Assembly: GCA_964591225.1 (NCBI GenBank)
Contig: CAZQAO010000037.1
Span: 1 to 9,172 of the forward strand
Length of the DNA stretch: 9,172 nucleotides
Reading direction: 5' to 3'
DNA from: MGBC108787 sp964591225
GTDB taxonomy: Bacteria; Bacillota_I; Bacilli_A; RF39; UBA660
Shown here piece by piece: positions 1 to 7,146 of the stretch (position 1 is the stretch's first letter; every line of letters starts with the position of its first letter). Under the pieces are notes generated by a model. The model worked only from the letters and a program-made list of their open reading frames with translations. It searched no databases and was not told where the DNA came from. The translations under genes were made by a program, and so were the position numbers.

Positions 1-1013
1 TTAACGCATGTTTCTCTTCTTCCTAATAACAATAAGTTTAAAACTTTATTTTTTTGAATTATATATTTGGTTATTATCATGGGAATTAAAGAACCTAAGC
101 TAATATTTAATATAACCGTAATTATGGTCGGAATAGCTAATTTTACTGCTATAATCTTTAATGGTACGGAGACGAAGTAACTTAGTAAATAAATTGGCAT
201 CGCATATTGGGAGAGTTTAATTAATATTTTTCCTCCTCTACTTTCGGTATTAAACATACTAGCTAATATATAAGACCATAATATACCACTTAATGCTAAA
301 GTAATTGTATAGAAATTACTGGTTTCAAAGCTAAATTTAGGTAAGAATAGATAAGAATAAAGAAATAAAATAAGACCTAAGATATAGTTTTTATTCATGA
401 TTTTTTGAAATTTAGGATAGTGATAATTAATAATAATACCTAGAGTAAAAAAGGGAAAATTTCTTAATATTCTTGTTAAATAATATAAAGAATCGGGGAT
501 GAAATTAGCCACATAAACTAGAATTAAACTGAAAACAAAGGCTAGATAAACTTTCCAGGGATGATTATCAAATAATAAAATAGCTAGCATGGTAATAAAA
601 AAGAGAACGTATAAAAACCATAAACCACCATTGGGATTATCACTTAAAAAGATCTTAGTTATATCTTGGATAGTAAAGCTATTGGCGGCATATTGGGAAA
701 ATACTAGTTTTAAAATAAAGGTAATTATGGTATAGACAAAGTAAGGAATCATTAAATAAATAAATTTTTGTTTTATTAGCTGCCATTTTTCTTGGCCGGT
801 ATTTTTTTTCTTAAGATGTTTGGTAAATAAAAAGCCAGATATCATAAAAAATAAGGGCATATGAAAGGAATACATCAAGCGAAAGATAAATTCATGGCTA
901 GGACTAGTAAAACCGGTGGTATAGTCAGGAAAAGAGTGTCCTAATAATACAAATAAGATTGCTAGTCCTTTTAATATGGCAATTTCGGGATAGTATTTTT
1001 TTTCTTGGGACAT
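1..1013 (-). CDS. Membrane acyltransferase family 3 (OafA/WecH or fucose 4-O-acetylase type), 3' end off the window
   Basis: I translated this open frame by hand: 337 codons run from ATG at 1013 to the window edge without a stop, so the C-terminus is missing, probably by only a few residues. It reads as a polytopic membrane protein with about ten hydrophobic segments. Family marks are the N-terminal helix EIAILKGLAILFVLLGHSF (residues 10-28) with the conserved His26, then YSFHMPLFFMISGFLF (48-63), and GGLWFLYVLFF (129-139). In this family the enzyme moves an acyl group, often acetyl, across the membrane onto a sugar of a surface glycan. The start is supported by GAAAGGAA at 1021-1028, seven bases before ATG. 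It lies 17 bases after the stop of the polymerase-glycosyltransferase gene, so it is probably the next gene of that operon and decorates the same polymer. The acceptor sugar and acyl group cannot be read from sequence. Confidence 0.85.
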   Translation of the reverse strand, partial: MSQEKKYYPEIAILKGLAILFVLLGHSFPDYTTGFTSPSHEFIFRLMYSFHMPLFFMISGFLFTKHLKKKNTGQEKWQLIKQKFIYLMIPYFVYTIITFILKLVFSQYAANSFTIQDITKIFLSDNPNGGLWFLYVLFFITMLAILLFDNHPWKVYLAFVFSLILVYVANFIPDSLYYLTRILRNFPFFTLGIIINYHYPKFQKIMNKNYILGLILFLYSYLFLPKFSFETSNFYTITLALSGILWSYILASMFNTESRGGKILIKLSQYAMPIYLLSYFVSVPLKIIAVKLAIPTIITVILNISLGSLIPMIITKYIIQKNKVLNLLLLGRRETCV

Positions 1014-1020
1014 AAATAGA

Positions 1021-1028
1021 TTCCTTTC
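1021..1028 (-). promoter_or_regulatory. Ribosome binding site of the acyltransferase
   Basis: The minus strand reads GAAAGGAA, seven bases upstream of ATG at 1013. It fills most of the 17-base space after the preceding stop codon. This leaves no room for a promoter and supports co-transcription with the gene upstream. Confidence 0.7.
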
Positions 1029-1030
1029 TT

Positions 1031-3307
1031 TTATTTTTTAAAGACTTTTAATATAATTTTTTGAGTATTTTCCTTACTATATTCTAGACTGGTCAAATAA
1101 GCTTGGTGTTGCATAGCTTTTTTGTCTTTAGCTTTCATTTTTAATACTACTTCGATTTTTGACACTAACTCTTGATAGTCATTAGCATTAAAAGTAAGAC
1201 TATTTTGATTATCGACTAAATAAGTACTTGGTCCATATAAATTGCTACCAATAACAATAGTTTCACAAGCCATTGCTTCTAAACCAGTTAATCCTAAAGA
1301 TTCACTTTTCCGTCTTACCGGATAGATTAAAGCTTCGATAGCATTATAGACATAAACTAACTTTTCTTGTGCTAATAAAGGGATTCTAATAATATATTTT
1401 GCTAATTTATATTGGTGAATTAAGTTATCTAATTTTTCTTCTTCCTTACCACTACCAACAATTATAAATTTAATTTTCGTTAATTTCTTTTGGTTTTTTA
1501 ATTCATTAATTGCTTTAATAAGAATATCATAACCTTTATCTTTTTCTAAACGAGCAACATAACCAAAGTATTTTATTCCGGATTTTAATCCTAATTCTTT
1601 TATGGCTTCTTTTTTATTTAGCTTTTTAAATACTTGTAAATCTACTCCTCCAGATGGATAAATAGTTATCTTACTCGCCGGAACTTGGTATTTGGTAATT
1701 AAGATCTTTTGAAAATAAGCAGAAGGAGCAATAACTTGATCAGCATGACGTAAATAAAACCTACTTCTTTGCTCATTTTGGTGTTCTTTAGGGTTATCAG
1801 CGATAATATCATTACCATGGACATTTAATACTAATTGGACGTTTTTACTAGTTAAATATGGCAAGTAGACTCCTAAAGTAGAATGGGAGATAAAATGAAC
1901 ATAGATATAGTCATAATTATTCCATAAACTCTTCCAAAAAGAACTAACATAAAATTTAATATAATTAATAATTTTTTGATATTTTTGGGTCATTTTCGTT
2001 AGAACTACACAGTCGACATCATAATTATTACGAACTAGTAAATCATAAACATTTTTAACAAATATACCGTAGTGCGGATATTTAGAGTTCGGATACATAT
2101 TACTTACGAGTAAAATTTTAGTTTGTTTAATTGGATTAGTATTTTTACTAGCTAAGAAGATAATTGCCATTATCGTAGATACAAAAGGACTCATTAAAAA
2201 ATGACCAGTAAAACAAGAAACTATCAAGATTAAAATAAAGGCATATTTATAAATTCCTTTTAAAGAACTACGTTTTAAAACATAGCAACAGAAAATAATA
2301 TAAAAAGCGAACCCAATAAGACCAATACTATAAAATAAATCAAAGATATCAATTTCTATTTCTTTATTTAATGCTATTTGTTCTTTTCCTAAACCAAATA
2401 ATTTTTCTAAACTATTACTATTTAAATAAGTTTGATGAATATTTTTTAAATAGGTAAGTCGACTGTTAAATAAGACATGATCAATATTTTCTAACGAAAA
2501 TAAGTTAGTAAGGGAAGATACCTGATAGTAGTCTAAAGTAGCTTTAAAACTCTTAGTAAAATCTAAGCGGGGTATATAAACTATTAAAGCTATTAAAACT
2601 ACCACGATAGTAACTAAAGTAGCGAGATAATTTTTTTTAATAAAAGGAATAATTTTCTTCCGATTTACAATTAGAAAATAGATTAAAGTAGCTATCATAC
2701 TTAAATAGAAAGCTTTAGTACCCATTAAAACTAATAGACAAATAATTATCAAGGTATAAATTACTTTTAAAAGCCTACTATTACTTTCTAATAGATAAGA
2801 AATAACTATGGGAATTAATAAAATAAAGACATTGGCTAGTTCATTACCCATATAAAAGTAAGAAAGATATAATTCCCGATTAGGGGCTATTTCATGAGCA
2901 TTATGACCGATTCCTAATAAAAAGGGAATTAAATATAAAAGGGCATAAAGACTAAAGATATAAACACAAGTTTTTTTATTAATAAGTAAATTATCACTAT
3001 TAGCAAAGAATAAAATTAAGATAGGTAAATAAAATATTTTCGTAATATTTATTAATTCGACTCCTAAATTTTTATGATTTAATAAAAGATAAAGAAAATA
3101 AGTAATAAAATAGAAGCCAAGTAATAAAAATATTTTTTTATCTTTGGTATTTTTTAATAGTTTAAATAGGACATACCCTAAAAATAGTCCTCTTACTATA
3201 AGACCAATACTAAAACCAGTTTTATTCCAAGAAAACATTCCCGTTAGAAAGTCAATAAAGGGAAAAAGTAAAACGAGTATAAATAAATAATTATCTTTTC
3301 TTTTCAT
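1031..3307 (-). CDS. Fusion protein: O-antigen ligase/Wzy-like polymerase domain plus GT4 glycosyltransferase
   Basis: The 758-residue protein has two parts. Residues 1-390 form about a dozen hydrophobic segments with a larger hydrophilic loop around 247-320. The GTKAFYLS stretch (196-203), Arg283 in the loop, FGLG (304-307) and DIFDLFYSIGLIGF (320-333) resemble the O-antigen ligase/Wzy_C superfamily, which transfers or polymerises lipid-linked glycans outside the membrane. Residues 395-758 are a complete GT-B glycosyltransferase of family GT4: KILLVSNMYP (397-406), HGND (497-500), PSGGVD (551-556), Arg586 and Lys591 in VARLEKDKG, and the EX7E motif Glu669/Glu677. The linker is nearly absent and I see no internal start near the junction. 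An even helix count with a basic N-terminus would put the GT4 part in the cytoplasm. It overlaps the TagO gene by 17 bases, and its GAAGGT ribosome site lies inside that gene. Sugar specificity is unknown. Confidence 0.85.
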   Translation of the reverse strand: MKRKDNYLFILVLLFPFIDFLTGMFSWNKTGFSIGLIVRGLFLGYVLFKLLKNTKDKKIFLLLGFYFITYFLYLLLNHKNLGVELINITKIFYLPILILFFANSDNLLINKKTCVYIFSLYALLYLIPFLLGIGHNAHEIAPNRELYLSYFYMGNELANVFILLIPIVISYLLESNSRLLKVIYTLIIICLLVLMGTKAFYLSMIATLIYFLIVNRKKIIPFIKKNYLATLVTIVVVLIALIVYIPRLDFTKSFKATLDYYQVSSLTNLFSLENIDHVLFNSRLTYLKNIHQTYLNSNSLEKLFGLGKEQIALNKEIEIDIFDLFYSIGLIGFAFYIIFCCYVLKRSSLKGIYKYAFILILIVSCFTGHFLMSPFVSTIMAIIFLASKNTNPIKQTKILLVSNMYPNSKYPHYGIFVKNVYDLLVRNNYDVDCVVLTKMTQKYQKIINYIKFYVSSFWKSLWNNYDYIYVHFISHSTLGVYLPYLTSKNVQLVLNVHGNDIIADNPKEHQNEQRSRFYLRHADQVIAPSAYFQKILITKYQVPASKITIYPSGGVDLQVFKKLNKKEAIKELGLKSGIKYFGYVARLEKDKGYDILIKAINELKNQKKLTKIKFIIVGSGKEEEKLDNLIHQYKLAKYIIRIPLLAQEKLVYVYNAIEALIYPVRRKSESLGLTGLEAMACETIVIGSNLYGPSTYLVDNQNSLTFNANDYQELVSKIEVVLKMKAKDKKAMQHQAYLTSLEYSKENTQKIILKVFKK

Positions 3308-4355
3308 GTTTTTTACCTTCCCCTCTTTTAAATAAAATATCAGTTTTTAAGACAATAAATAAAAATACAATCATTAGACCAATATAAATTAAAATAGCAT
3401 CGTATGTATCTCCTAAAGTATAGAAAATAGAAACTCCCGCAAATAAAATATCAATTAAATAAATGATTAATAAAGACGCTCTAGTGGAAAATTGCATTTT
3501 TAATAGTTGATGATGCAAATGTTCTTTATCAGGACTATTAAAAGGATTTTGGCCCTTTAATAATCTTCTAATAATTGAAAAGACGACATCAATAATTGGA
3601 GTAGCTAAGATAATTAGCGGAATAAATAAAGAAGTAAATGTGGCAGTTTTATACCCTAATAACGCTGTTACAGCGATAATAAATCCTAGTAGGTTACTAC
3701 CCGTATCCCCTAAATAAATCTTGGCTGGAGGGAAATTATACACTAAAAAACCTAATGTTGATCCTAACATTATTAAAGATAACGTGGTATCTAAACCATC
3801 TTGGGCATTCATAATAAACGCAATAATGGCAATCGTTAAAAAATAAATCGCACTAACGCCCGAACATAAGCCATCTAAACCATCTGATAAATTAATAGCA
3901 TTAATAATCGCCACAATTAAAATGATGGTAAATAAATAATTAAAAGGGGGAGCAAAAGTAAGATGTAACCCTAAAACATTAATTGTATCTAACGTAATAT
4001 TGCCATAAAAAACAATAATAGCAGCGGCAATCGTTTGCACTATAACTTGATATTTAGCTTTAATAGGATGAATATCATCAATCATTCCCATTAAAACTAG
4101 CAAAAAACTGCCCATTAAAATTGAGAGCATTTGGGTACTTTCTTTAGCATAGAGCATATACCCGAGCATAAAAGAAAAAAAGATAGCCAAGCCCCCCAAA
4201 GTAGGCATAGGAACTTTATTTAAACGACGGGCATTGGGATAATCCAAGGCTTTAATATGCAAAGCTATTTTTTTTACAATGGGTGTTGTTATTATACTAC
4301 ATAAAAACGTTACAAAAACAATAGTAAAAACATTATGTCCATTAACTAAATACAT
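3291..4355 (-). CDS. tagO: Undecaprenyl-phosphate sugar-1-phosphate transferase, TagO/WecA family
   Basis: This polytopic membrane enzyme moves a sugar-1-phosphate, in known members GlcNAc-1-phosphate, from UDP-sugar to undecaprenyl phosphate on the cytoplasmic face. It is the first step of teichoic acid or related wall-glycan synthesis. Counting from ATG at 4355 (354 residues), the motifs are NARRLNKVPMPTLGG (41-55), the Asp93-Asp94 pair in MIDDIHP, NLSDGLDGL (155-163), GDTGSN (216-221), Asp256, and HLHH (279-282). The HLHH form with a preceding Asp-Lys-Glu fits WecA/TagO better than MraY. A longer reading frame begins at GTG 4364, but AGGACGTGA at 4361-4369 matches the consensus ribosome site in eight of nine bases and would overlap that GTG, so I place the start at 4355. 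It heads the apparent operon with the polymerase-glycosyltransferase and acyltransferase. Exact donor sugar is inferred. Confidence 0.93.
   Translation of the reverse strand: MYLVNGHNVFTIVFVTFLCSIITTPIVKKIALHIKALDYPNARRLNKVPMPTLGGLAIFFSFMLGYMLYAKESTQMLSILMGSFLLVLMGMIDDIHPIKAKYQVIVQTIAAAIIVFYGNITLDTINVLGLHLTFAPPFNYLFTIILIVAIINAINLSDGLDGLCSGVSAIYFLTIAIIAFIMNAQDGLDTTLSLIMLGSTLGFLVYNFPPAKIYLGDTGSNLLGFIIAVTALLGYKTATFTSLFIPLIILATPIIDVVFSIIRRLLKGQNPFNSPDKEHLHHQLLKMQFSTRASLLIIYLIDILFAGVSIFYTLGDTYDAILIYIGLMIVFLFIVLKTDILFKRGEGKKHEKKR
3315..3323 (-). promoter_or_regulatory. Ribosome binding site of the fusion gene, inside the end of the TagO gene
   Basis: The minus strand reads GGGGAAGGT followed by seven bases and ATG at 3307. 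The same bases encode the basic GEG-K tail of the TagO-like protein. Together with the 17-base overlap of the two genes this suggests translational coupling. Confidence 0.65.
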
Positions 4356-4360
4356 AACAC

Positions 4361-4369
4361 TCACGTCCT
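4361..4369 (-). promoter_or_regulatory. Ribosome binding site that decides the TagO start
   Basis: The minus strand reads AGGACGTGA, one mismatch from AGGAGGTGA, five bases before ATG at 4355. The in-frame GTG at 4362-4364 is part of this site and so is unlikely to be the start codon. Confidence 0.7.
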
Positions 4370-4375
4370 GTTTTT

Positions 4376-4381
4376 ATTATA
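4376..4381 (-). promoter_or_regulatory. Candidate -10 box for the TagO operon
   Basis: The minus strand has a perfect TATAAT here, 20 bases upstream of ATG at 4355. No good -35 box sits at 16-18 bases: the best, TTCATT at 4399-4404, lies in the 3' arm of the upstream terminator hairpin. If used, the transcript would begin near 4369, almost at the ribosome site. Read-through from the hydrolase gene is the alternative. Confidence 0.4.
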
Positions 4382-4393
4382 ACTTAAAAACCT

Positions 4394-4418
4394 AAAAAAA
4401 TGAAGTTTTTCACTTCAT
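4394..4418 (-). terminator. Intrinsic terminator after the cell-wall hydrolase gene
   Basis: On the minus strand ATGAAGT (4418-4412) and ACTTCAT (4406-4400) form a seven-pair stem with a GAAAA loop, and the stem runs into seven T residues (4400-4394). It begins two bases after the TAG stop at 4421. The stem is AT-rich and so of moderate strength. It separates the hydrolase from the TagO operon. Confidence 0.8.
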
Positions 4419-4420
4419 GA

Positions 4421-6985
4421 CTATTTTTTCTTCTTCTTTTGTTTCTTCATTTCTTTAACTAAATCTTGAACATCAGGATCTTCTAATGTTTCCATTTCCT
4501 CACTTTTTGGCTTATTAGATTTAGGAGCTTTTTTACTTTTATTCCGTCTTTTTTCTAAGTTAGCAAATAAACAAATAATAATGATGCAACATACGACTAA
4601 AGATACTCCAAAAGCAATACAAACATATAAATAATTTTGAGCTTCTTTTTCTAAATCATTAACTTGTTCTTCATTATAGATTTGAAAAGTATTCTCTTTA
4701 GTATCATAAGAATAATAATTATAATTTCCGGTAGTAACATCCAGAGCATAACATATCACAAACCGACTCTTATCTTTATATCTATAAACTTCTACTTCTA
4801 AATCATTAATTTTAATTTTATCTTTAATATAACCTTCCAAAGGTTTAGCAAAATCAGTGATATAAAGAATAGAATTATTACCAGTAAATTCATGATATAG
4901 TAAATAACTTTGTTTAGTTTCATCATAGATAGCTAAAGAAATCTCACCATTTTCAGCTTTGACACCAACTAAAGTAAATTTAGTAACATCGCTATAAAAA
5001 GCCGGAATTTCAAAAGAATCAATGGTAATTTGTTTTTCTTCATAGAATTCTGGTTTTACTAAATTTTTACCATTTTTAACTACCGTATAAGGATGACCAT
5101 CAATGGTAATTTCAATGGGATTTACGTCTTCGACATTAACATTTAAAATATAAGTTTTTTGACTACCATTTTCAGCAGTTACCACAATATTAAAAGTATT
5201 TACCCCTTCACTAACTTCAAACTCTCCAGTTCCTTCAATAGAAGCATGAGATTCACTAGTTTTCGCATCGATTTTAATCTTATTGACAGTCGAAGGTAAA
5301 GAAGTAGTATATTCTAATTTATCTTTATCAAAGGGTTCAGTAAATTCGTANNNNNNNNNNNNNNNNNNNNNNNNNNNNNNNNNNNNNNNNNNNNNNNNNN
5401 NNNNNNNNNNNNNNNNNNNNNNNNNNNNNNNNNNNNNNNNNNNNNNNNNNATGCCATTATTAGATTGAATGGTAATAGCATCATTATTAAATAAATTTTG
5501 GACATCTAAGACTGTTTGACCAATATTAAAGCCATTGACATAAGACTCATTTACTTTAAATCCCGCATTGCTAACATAACTAGCTAAACTTACAGGTACA
5601 TAAGTACTCTCATCTCCCGTACACAAAGTACAGTAGCCACCACTAGCATATACTAAACCAGCTTTACTAGGATTACTAGCACTACTATTAGCACCGATAT
5701 TAAAGAAATTATATAAACCAGAGTATTGAACACCTTCGTAATCAAATGCCGCTCCATTCGTATTACTGCCCATAGTTCGACCTGATTCTTGAATAGCTAA
5801 AGAAGCTAAGTAAACTGAACTAATATTGGCTGTCTTACCAGCTTCAACAAAAATACTGGCATATCTTTGATTATCAATAACAGATAAATCACTCATAAAA
5901 GAATCATCTAAAATATTTTGGACAATACTTTCGGTATAATTACTAGAATTTTCTAAACTTTCAAATTGTAAAATATATTCTTCAGTTAAAAAATTACGAG
6001 GATCTAAATAGTAAGCCACCGTAGCATCGTTTGCTAAATACCAATTAGTTTCTGTTTGACAATAACCATTAGTATAACGTCCCCCAAAATCAGTACAATC
6101 CTTTTGAGAAATTACTTGATATAATTGACTATTACCACTAATTGAAGAAACTACTTTCTCAGAAGCTAAAGCAAGATTAAACGAAGTATTAGTTGGCATC
6201 GAAGTAAAGGTCCAATTAGGATGAATACTATGTAAGGCTCTTAAAGCTTTTTTATAAGACTCAGGAAAACCTTGAGCATCAAGTTGACTTTCAAAACCAC
6301 TATCAGTCACACTATCTTGAGTAGCCACTGTAGTTAAATTACCACTTGGTCTATTATAAGCATCCGCCATATCATCAAATACCGGAATACTAAAAGATAA
6401 AGGCAAACTTGCTAAACCAGTTTTAGAATAAGTAGACCAACTCGTTTTAGCTTCACTAGAAGGGGCGGCCAAGTTAGACATATATTGGTGATTAAACATA
6501 CTATAATAACCTTTAGGATTAACATTAAATTTCTTTAAATAACTTGTAAATTGGCCTTTAGCTATATAAGTTTTAGCAATGAATTTAGCTCCTCCCACGA
6601 TAGCTTTCTTAGGGGATGTCCAAGGTCGATCATATTGATCAGTTAAAGTAAAGGATATATAGCTAGCACAAATATAACCAGTATAATTTTTATATTGAAC
6701 ATTGTACCAACCACTTTCACACTTATTAGATGCAGGAGCTTTATCCATAGAAAGAACGGTAACTACATCGCCTTCATCAAGTTCTACTAAAATATTACTT
6801 ACGCCATTTTCCGTCTCAACAGTTGGTTTAGAACGTAAACGAACATCATTAGAAGTAATTCTTCCCGTATAAGTTTCAGCTGCTTTTAGTTGTAAAGGAA
6901 CAGAAAACAAAGAAGTAAAAGCAAGACCAAATAACATTGGCATAGAAGCAAACTTAAATATTTTTCTTTTTGTACTTGTTTTCAT
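4421..6985 (-). CDS. Membrane-anchored N-acetylglucosaminidase-like wall hydrolase with SH3 and cadherin-like domains (contains assembly gap)
   Basis: The frame reads as 854 residues, of which 512-545 are unknown because of the N gap. Order of parts: signal peptide (1-36, cleavage near LKA-AE); bacterial SH3 domain (38-112); a GQFTSYLKKFNV/HQYMSNL/SIPVFDDM segment (145-206) common in clostridial glucosaminidases; a glucosaminidase domain (about 240-485) with HPNWTF, YYLDPRNFL (325-333), IQESG with Glu400 as likely catalytic acid, and YNFFNIGA (425-432). After the gap come a cadherin-like beta-sandwich (546-617), an unrecognised domain (619-784), a transmembrane helix (785-807) and a Lys-rich cytoplasmic tail ending in five Lys. 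The expected role is cutting peptidoglycan glycan strands outside the membrane. AAGGAGG lies eight bases before ATG 6985. It is divergent from the LCP gene and has its own terminator. Substrate linkage is not shown by sequence alone. Confidence 0.85.
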   Translation of the reverse strand: MKTSTKRKIFKFASMPMLFGLAFTSLFSVPLQLKAAETYTGRITSNDVRLRSKPTVETENGVSNILVELDEGDVVTVLSMDKAPASNKCESGWYNVQYKNYTGYICASYISFTLTDQYDRPWTSPKKAIVGGAKFIAKTYIAKGQFTSYLKKFNVNPKGYYSMFNHQYMSNLAAPSSEAKTSWSTYSKTGLASLPLSFSIPVFDDMADAYNRPSGNLTTVATQDSVTDSGFESQLDAQGFPESYKKALRALHSIHPNWTFTSMPTNTSFNLALASEKVVSSISGNSQLYQVISQKDCTDFGGRYTNGYCQTETNWYLANDATVAYYLDPRNFLTEEYILQFESLENSSNYTESIVQNILDDSFMSDLSVIDNQRYASIFVEAGKTANISSVYLASLAIQESGRTMGSNTNGAAFDYEGVQYSGLYNFFNIGANSSASNPSKAGLVYASGGYCTLCTGDESTYVPVSLASYVSNAGFKVNESYVNGFNIGQTVLDVQNLFNNDAITIQSNNGXXXXXXXXXXXXXXXXXXXXXXXXXXXXXXXXXXYEFTEPFDKDKLEYTTSLPSTVNKIKIDAKTSESHASIEGTGEFEVSEGVNTFNIVVTAENGSQKTYILNVNVEDVNPIEITIDGHPYTVVKNGKNLVKPEFYEEKQITIDSFEIPAFYSDVTKFTLVGVKAENGEISLAIYDETKQSYLLYHEFTGNNSILYITDFAKPLEGYIKDKIKINDLEVEVYRYKDKSRFVICYALDVTTGNYNYYSYDTKENTFQIYNEEQVNDLEKEAQNYLYVCIAFGVSLVVCCIIIICLFANLEKRRNKSKKAPKSNKPKSEEMETLEDPDVQDLVKEMKKQKKKKK
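5351..5450. other. Assembly gap of 100 N
   Basis: Exactly 100 N, the usual placeholder for a scaffold gap of unknown size. It falls inside the hydrolase gene, between the glucosaminidase domain and the visible part of the cadherin-like domain. The reading frame is the same on both sides as drawn, although 100 is not a multiple of three, so the true length is uncertain. The first strands of the cadherin-like domain are missing. Confidence 0.98.
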
Positions 6986-6993
6986 CTTTTCTC

Positions 6994-7000
6994 CCTCCTT
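6994..7000 (-). promoter_or_regulatory. Ribosome binding site of the wall hydrolase
   Basis: The minus strand reads AAGGAGG with eight bases to ATG at 6985. It is the strongest Shine-Dalgarno match in the window and suggests high translation. Confidence 0.8.
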
Positions 7001-7010
7001 CTTCTCTCAT

Positions 7011-7039
7011 AGTATAACATTTTTCGCCATACTTTTAAA
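7011..7039 (-). promoter_or_regulatory. Candidate proximal promoter of the wall hydrolase
   Basis: The minus strand has TTTAAA (7039-7034, four of six matches to the -35 consensus), a 17-base spacer and TATACT (7016-7011, five of six to TATAAT). The -10 lies 25 bases before the start codon, giving a leader of about 18 bases. The -35 sits within a 13-bp palindrome at 7030-7042. Confidence 0.45.
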
Positions 7040-7042
7040 GTA
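7030..7042. repeat. 13-bp palindrome, possible operator
   Basis: TACTTT-T-AAAGTA is a perfect inverted repeat with six-base arms around one central base. It overlaps the -35 of the proximal hydrolase promoter and lies just downstream of the start expected from the distal one. The position suits a repressor site, but no regulator can be named. Confidence 0.4.
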
Positions 7043-7053
7043 GTCCCCTATAA

Positions 7054-7083
7054 TTTGTATTTTTTATGTCATTCTATTGTCAA
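7054..7083 (-). promoter_or_regulatory. Candidate distal promoter of the wall hydrolase
   Basis: The minus strand carries a perfect TTGACA (7083-7078), an 18-base spacer and TACAAA (7059-7054, four of six matches). Transcription would begin near 7047 and give a leader of about 60 bases. It may act with, or instead of, the proximal promoter. Confidence 0.4.
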
Positions 7084-7116
7084 GTAACTGATTATTGTAA
7101 ATTTTCCTAACAATAG
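7074..7116. repeat. CTATTGT inverted repeat, with a related internal copy
   Basis: CTATTGT (7074-7080) is matched by its exact complement ACAATAG (7110-7116). A third copy, TTATTGT (7092-7098), lies between them, 18 bases from the first. The set surrounds the -35 region of the LCP promoter and overlaps the -35 of the distal hydrolase promoter. It may be an operator shared by both genes, or chance in AT-rich DNA. Confidence 0.3.
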
Positions 7117-7124
7117 GTTATAAT
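7095..7124 (+). promoter_or_regulatory. Promoter of the LCP gene
   Basis: TTGTAA (7095-7100, four of six matches) is followed by an 18-base spacer and a perfect TATAAT (7119-7124). The -10 ends 22 bases before ATG at 7147, so the leader would be about 16 bases. Confidence 0.55.
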
Positions 7125-7135
7125 AATAAAATAGT

Positions 7136-7142
7136 GAGATGA
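7136..7142 (+). promoter_or_regulatory. Weak ribosome binding site of the LCP gene
   Basis: GAGATGA matches GAGGTGA in six of seven bases, with four bases before ATG at 7147. It is weaker than the site of the divergent hydrolase, but its spacing supports this start. Confidence 0.5.
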
Positions 7143-7146
7143 TTTC

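Noticed and set aside
1..3. TTA at the left edge as the stop codon of the acyltransferase gene
   Set aside because: Counting codons from ATG at 1013 puts the last full codon at 3-5, so this TAA is out of frame and the gene continues off the window.
1031..2150. GT4 domain as a separate gene wrongly joined to the polymerase
   Set aside because: No stop, start codon or ribosome site is seen near the junction, and the frame is continuous without N, so I treat it as a true fusion.
4362..4364. GTG as the start codon of the TagO-like gene
   Set aside because: It overlaps the near-consensus ribosome site AGGACGTGA and has no space for another. ATG at 4355 has correct spacing.
5283..5505. Short open frames on both strands spanning the N gap
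   Set aside because: They consist mostly of unknown bases and are antisense to, or out of frame with, the hydrolase gene, which explains the sequence on both sides.
7078..7101. WalR-type box from the TGTCAA and TGTAAA copies
   Set aside because: The known WalR site has two hexamers separated by five bases. Here the separation is twelve, and the first hexamer does not match the consensus.
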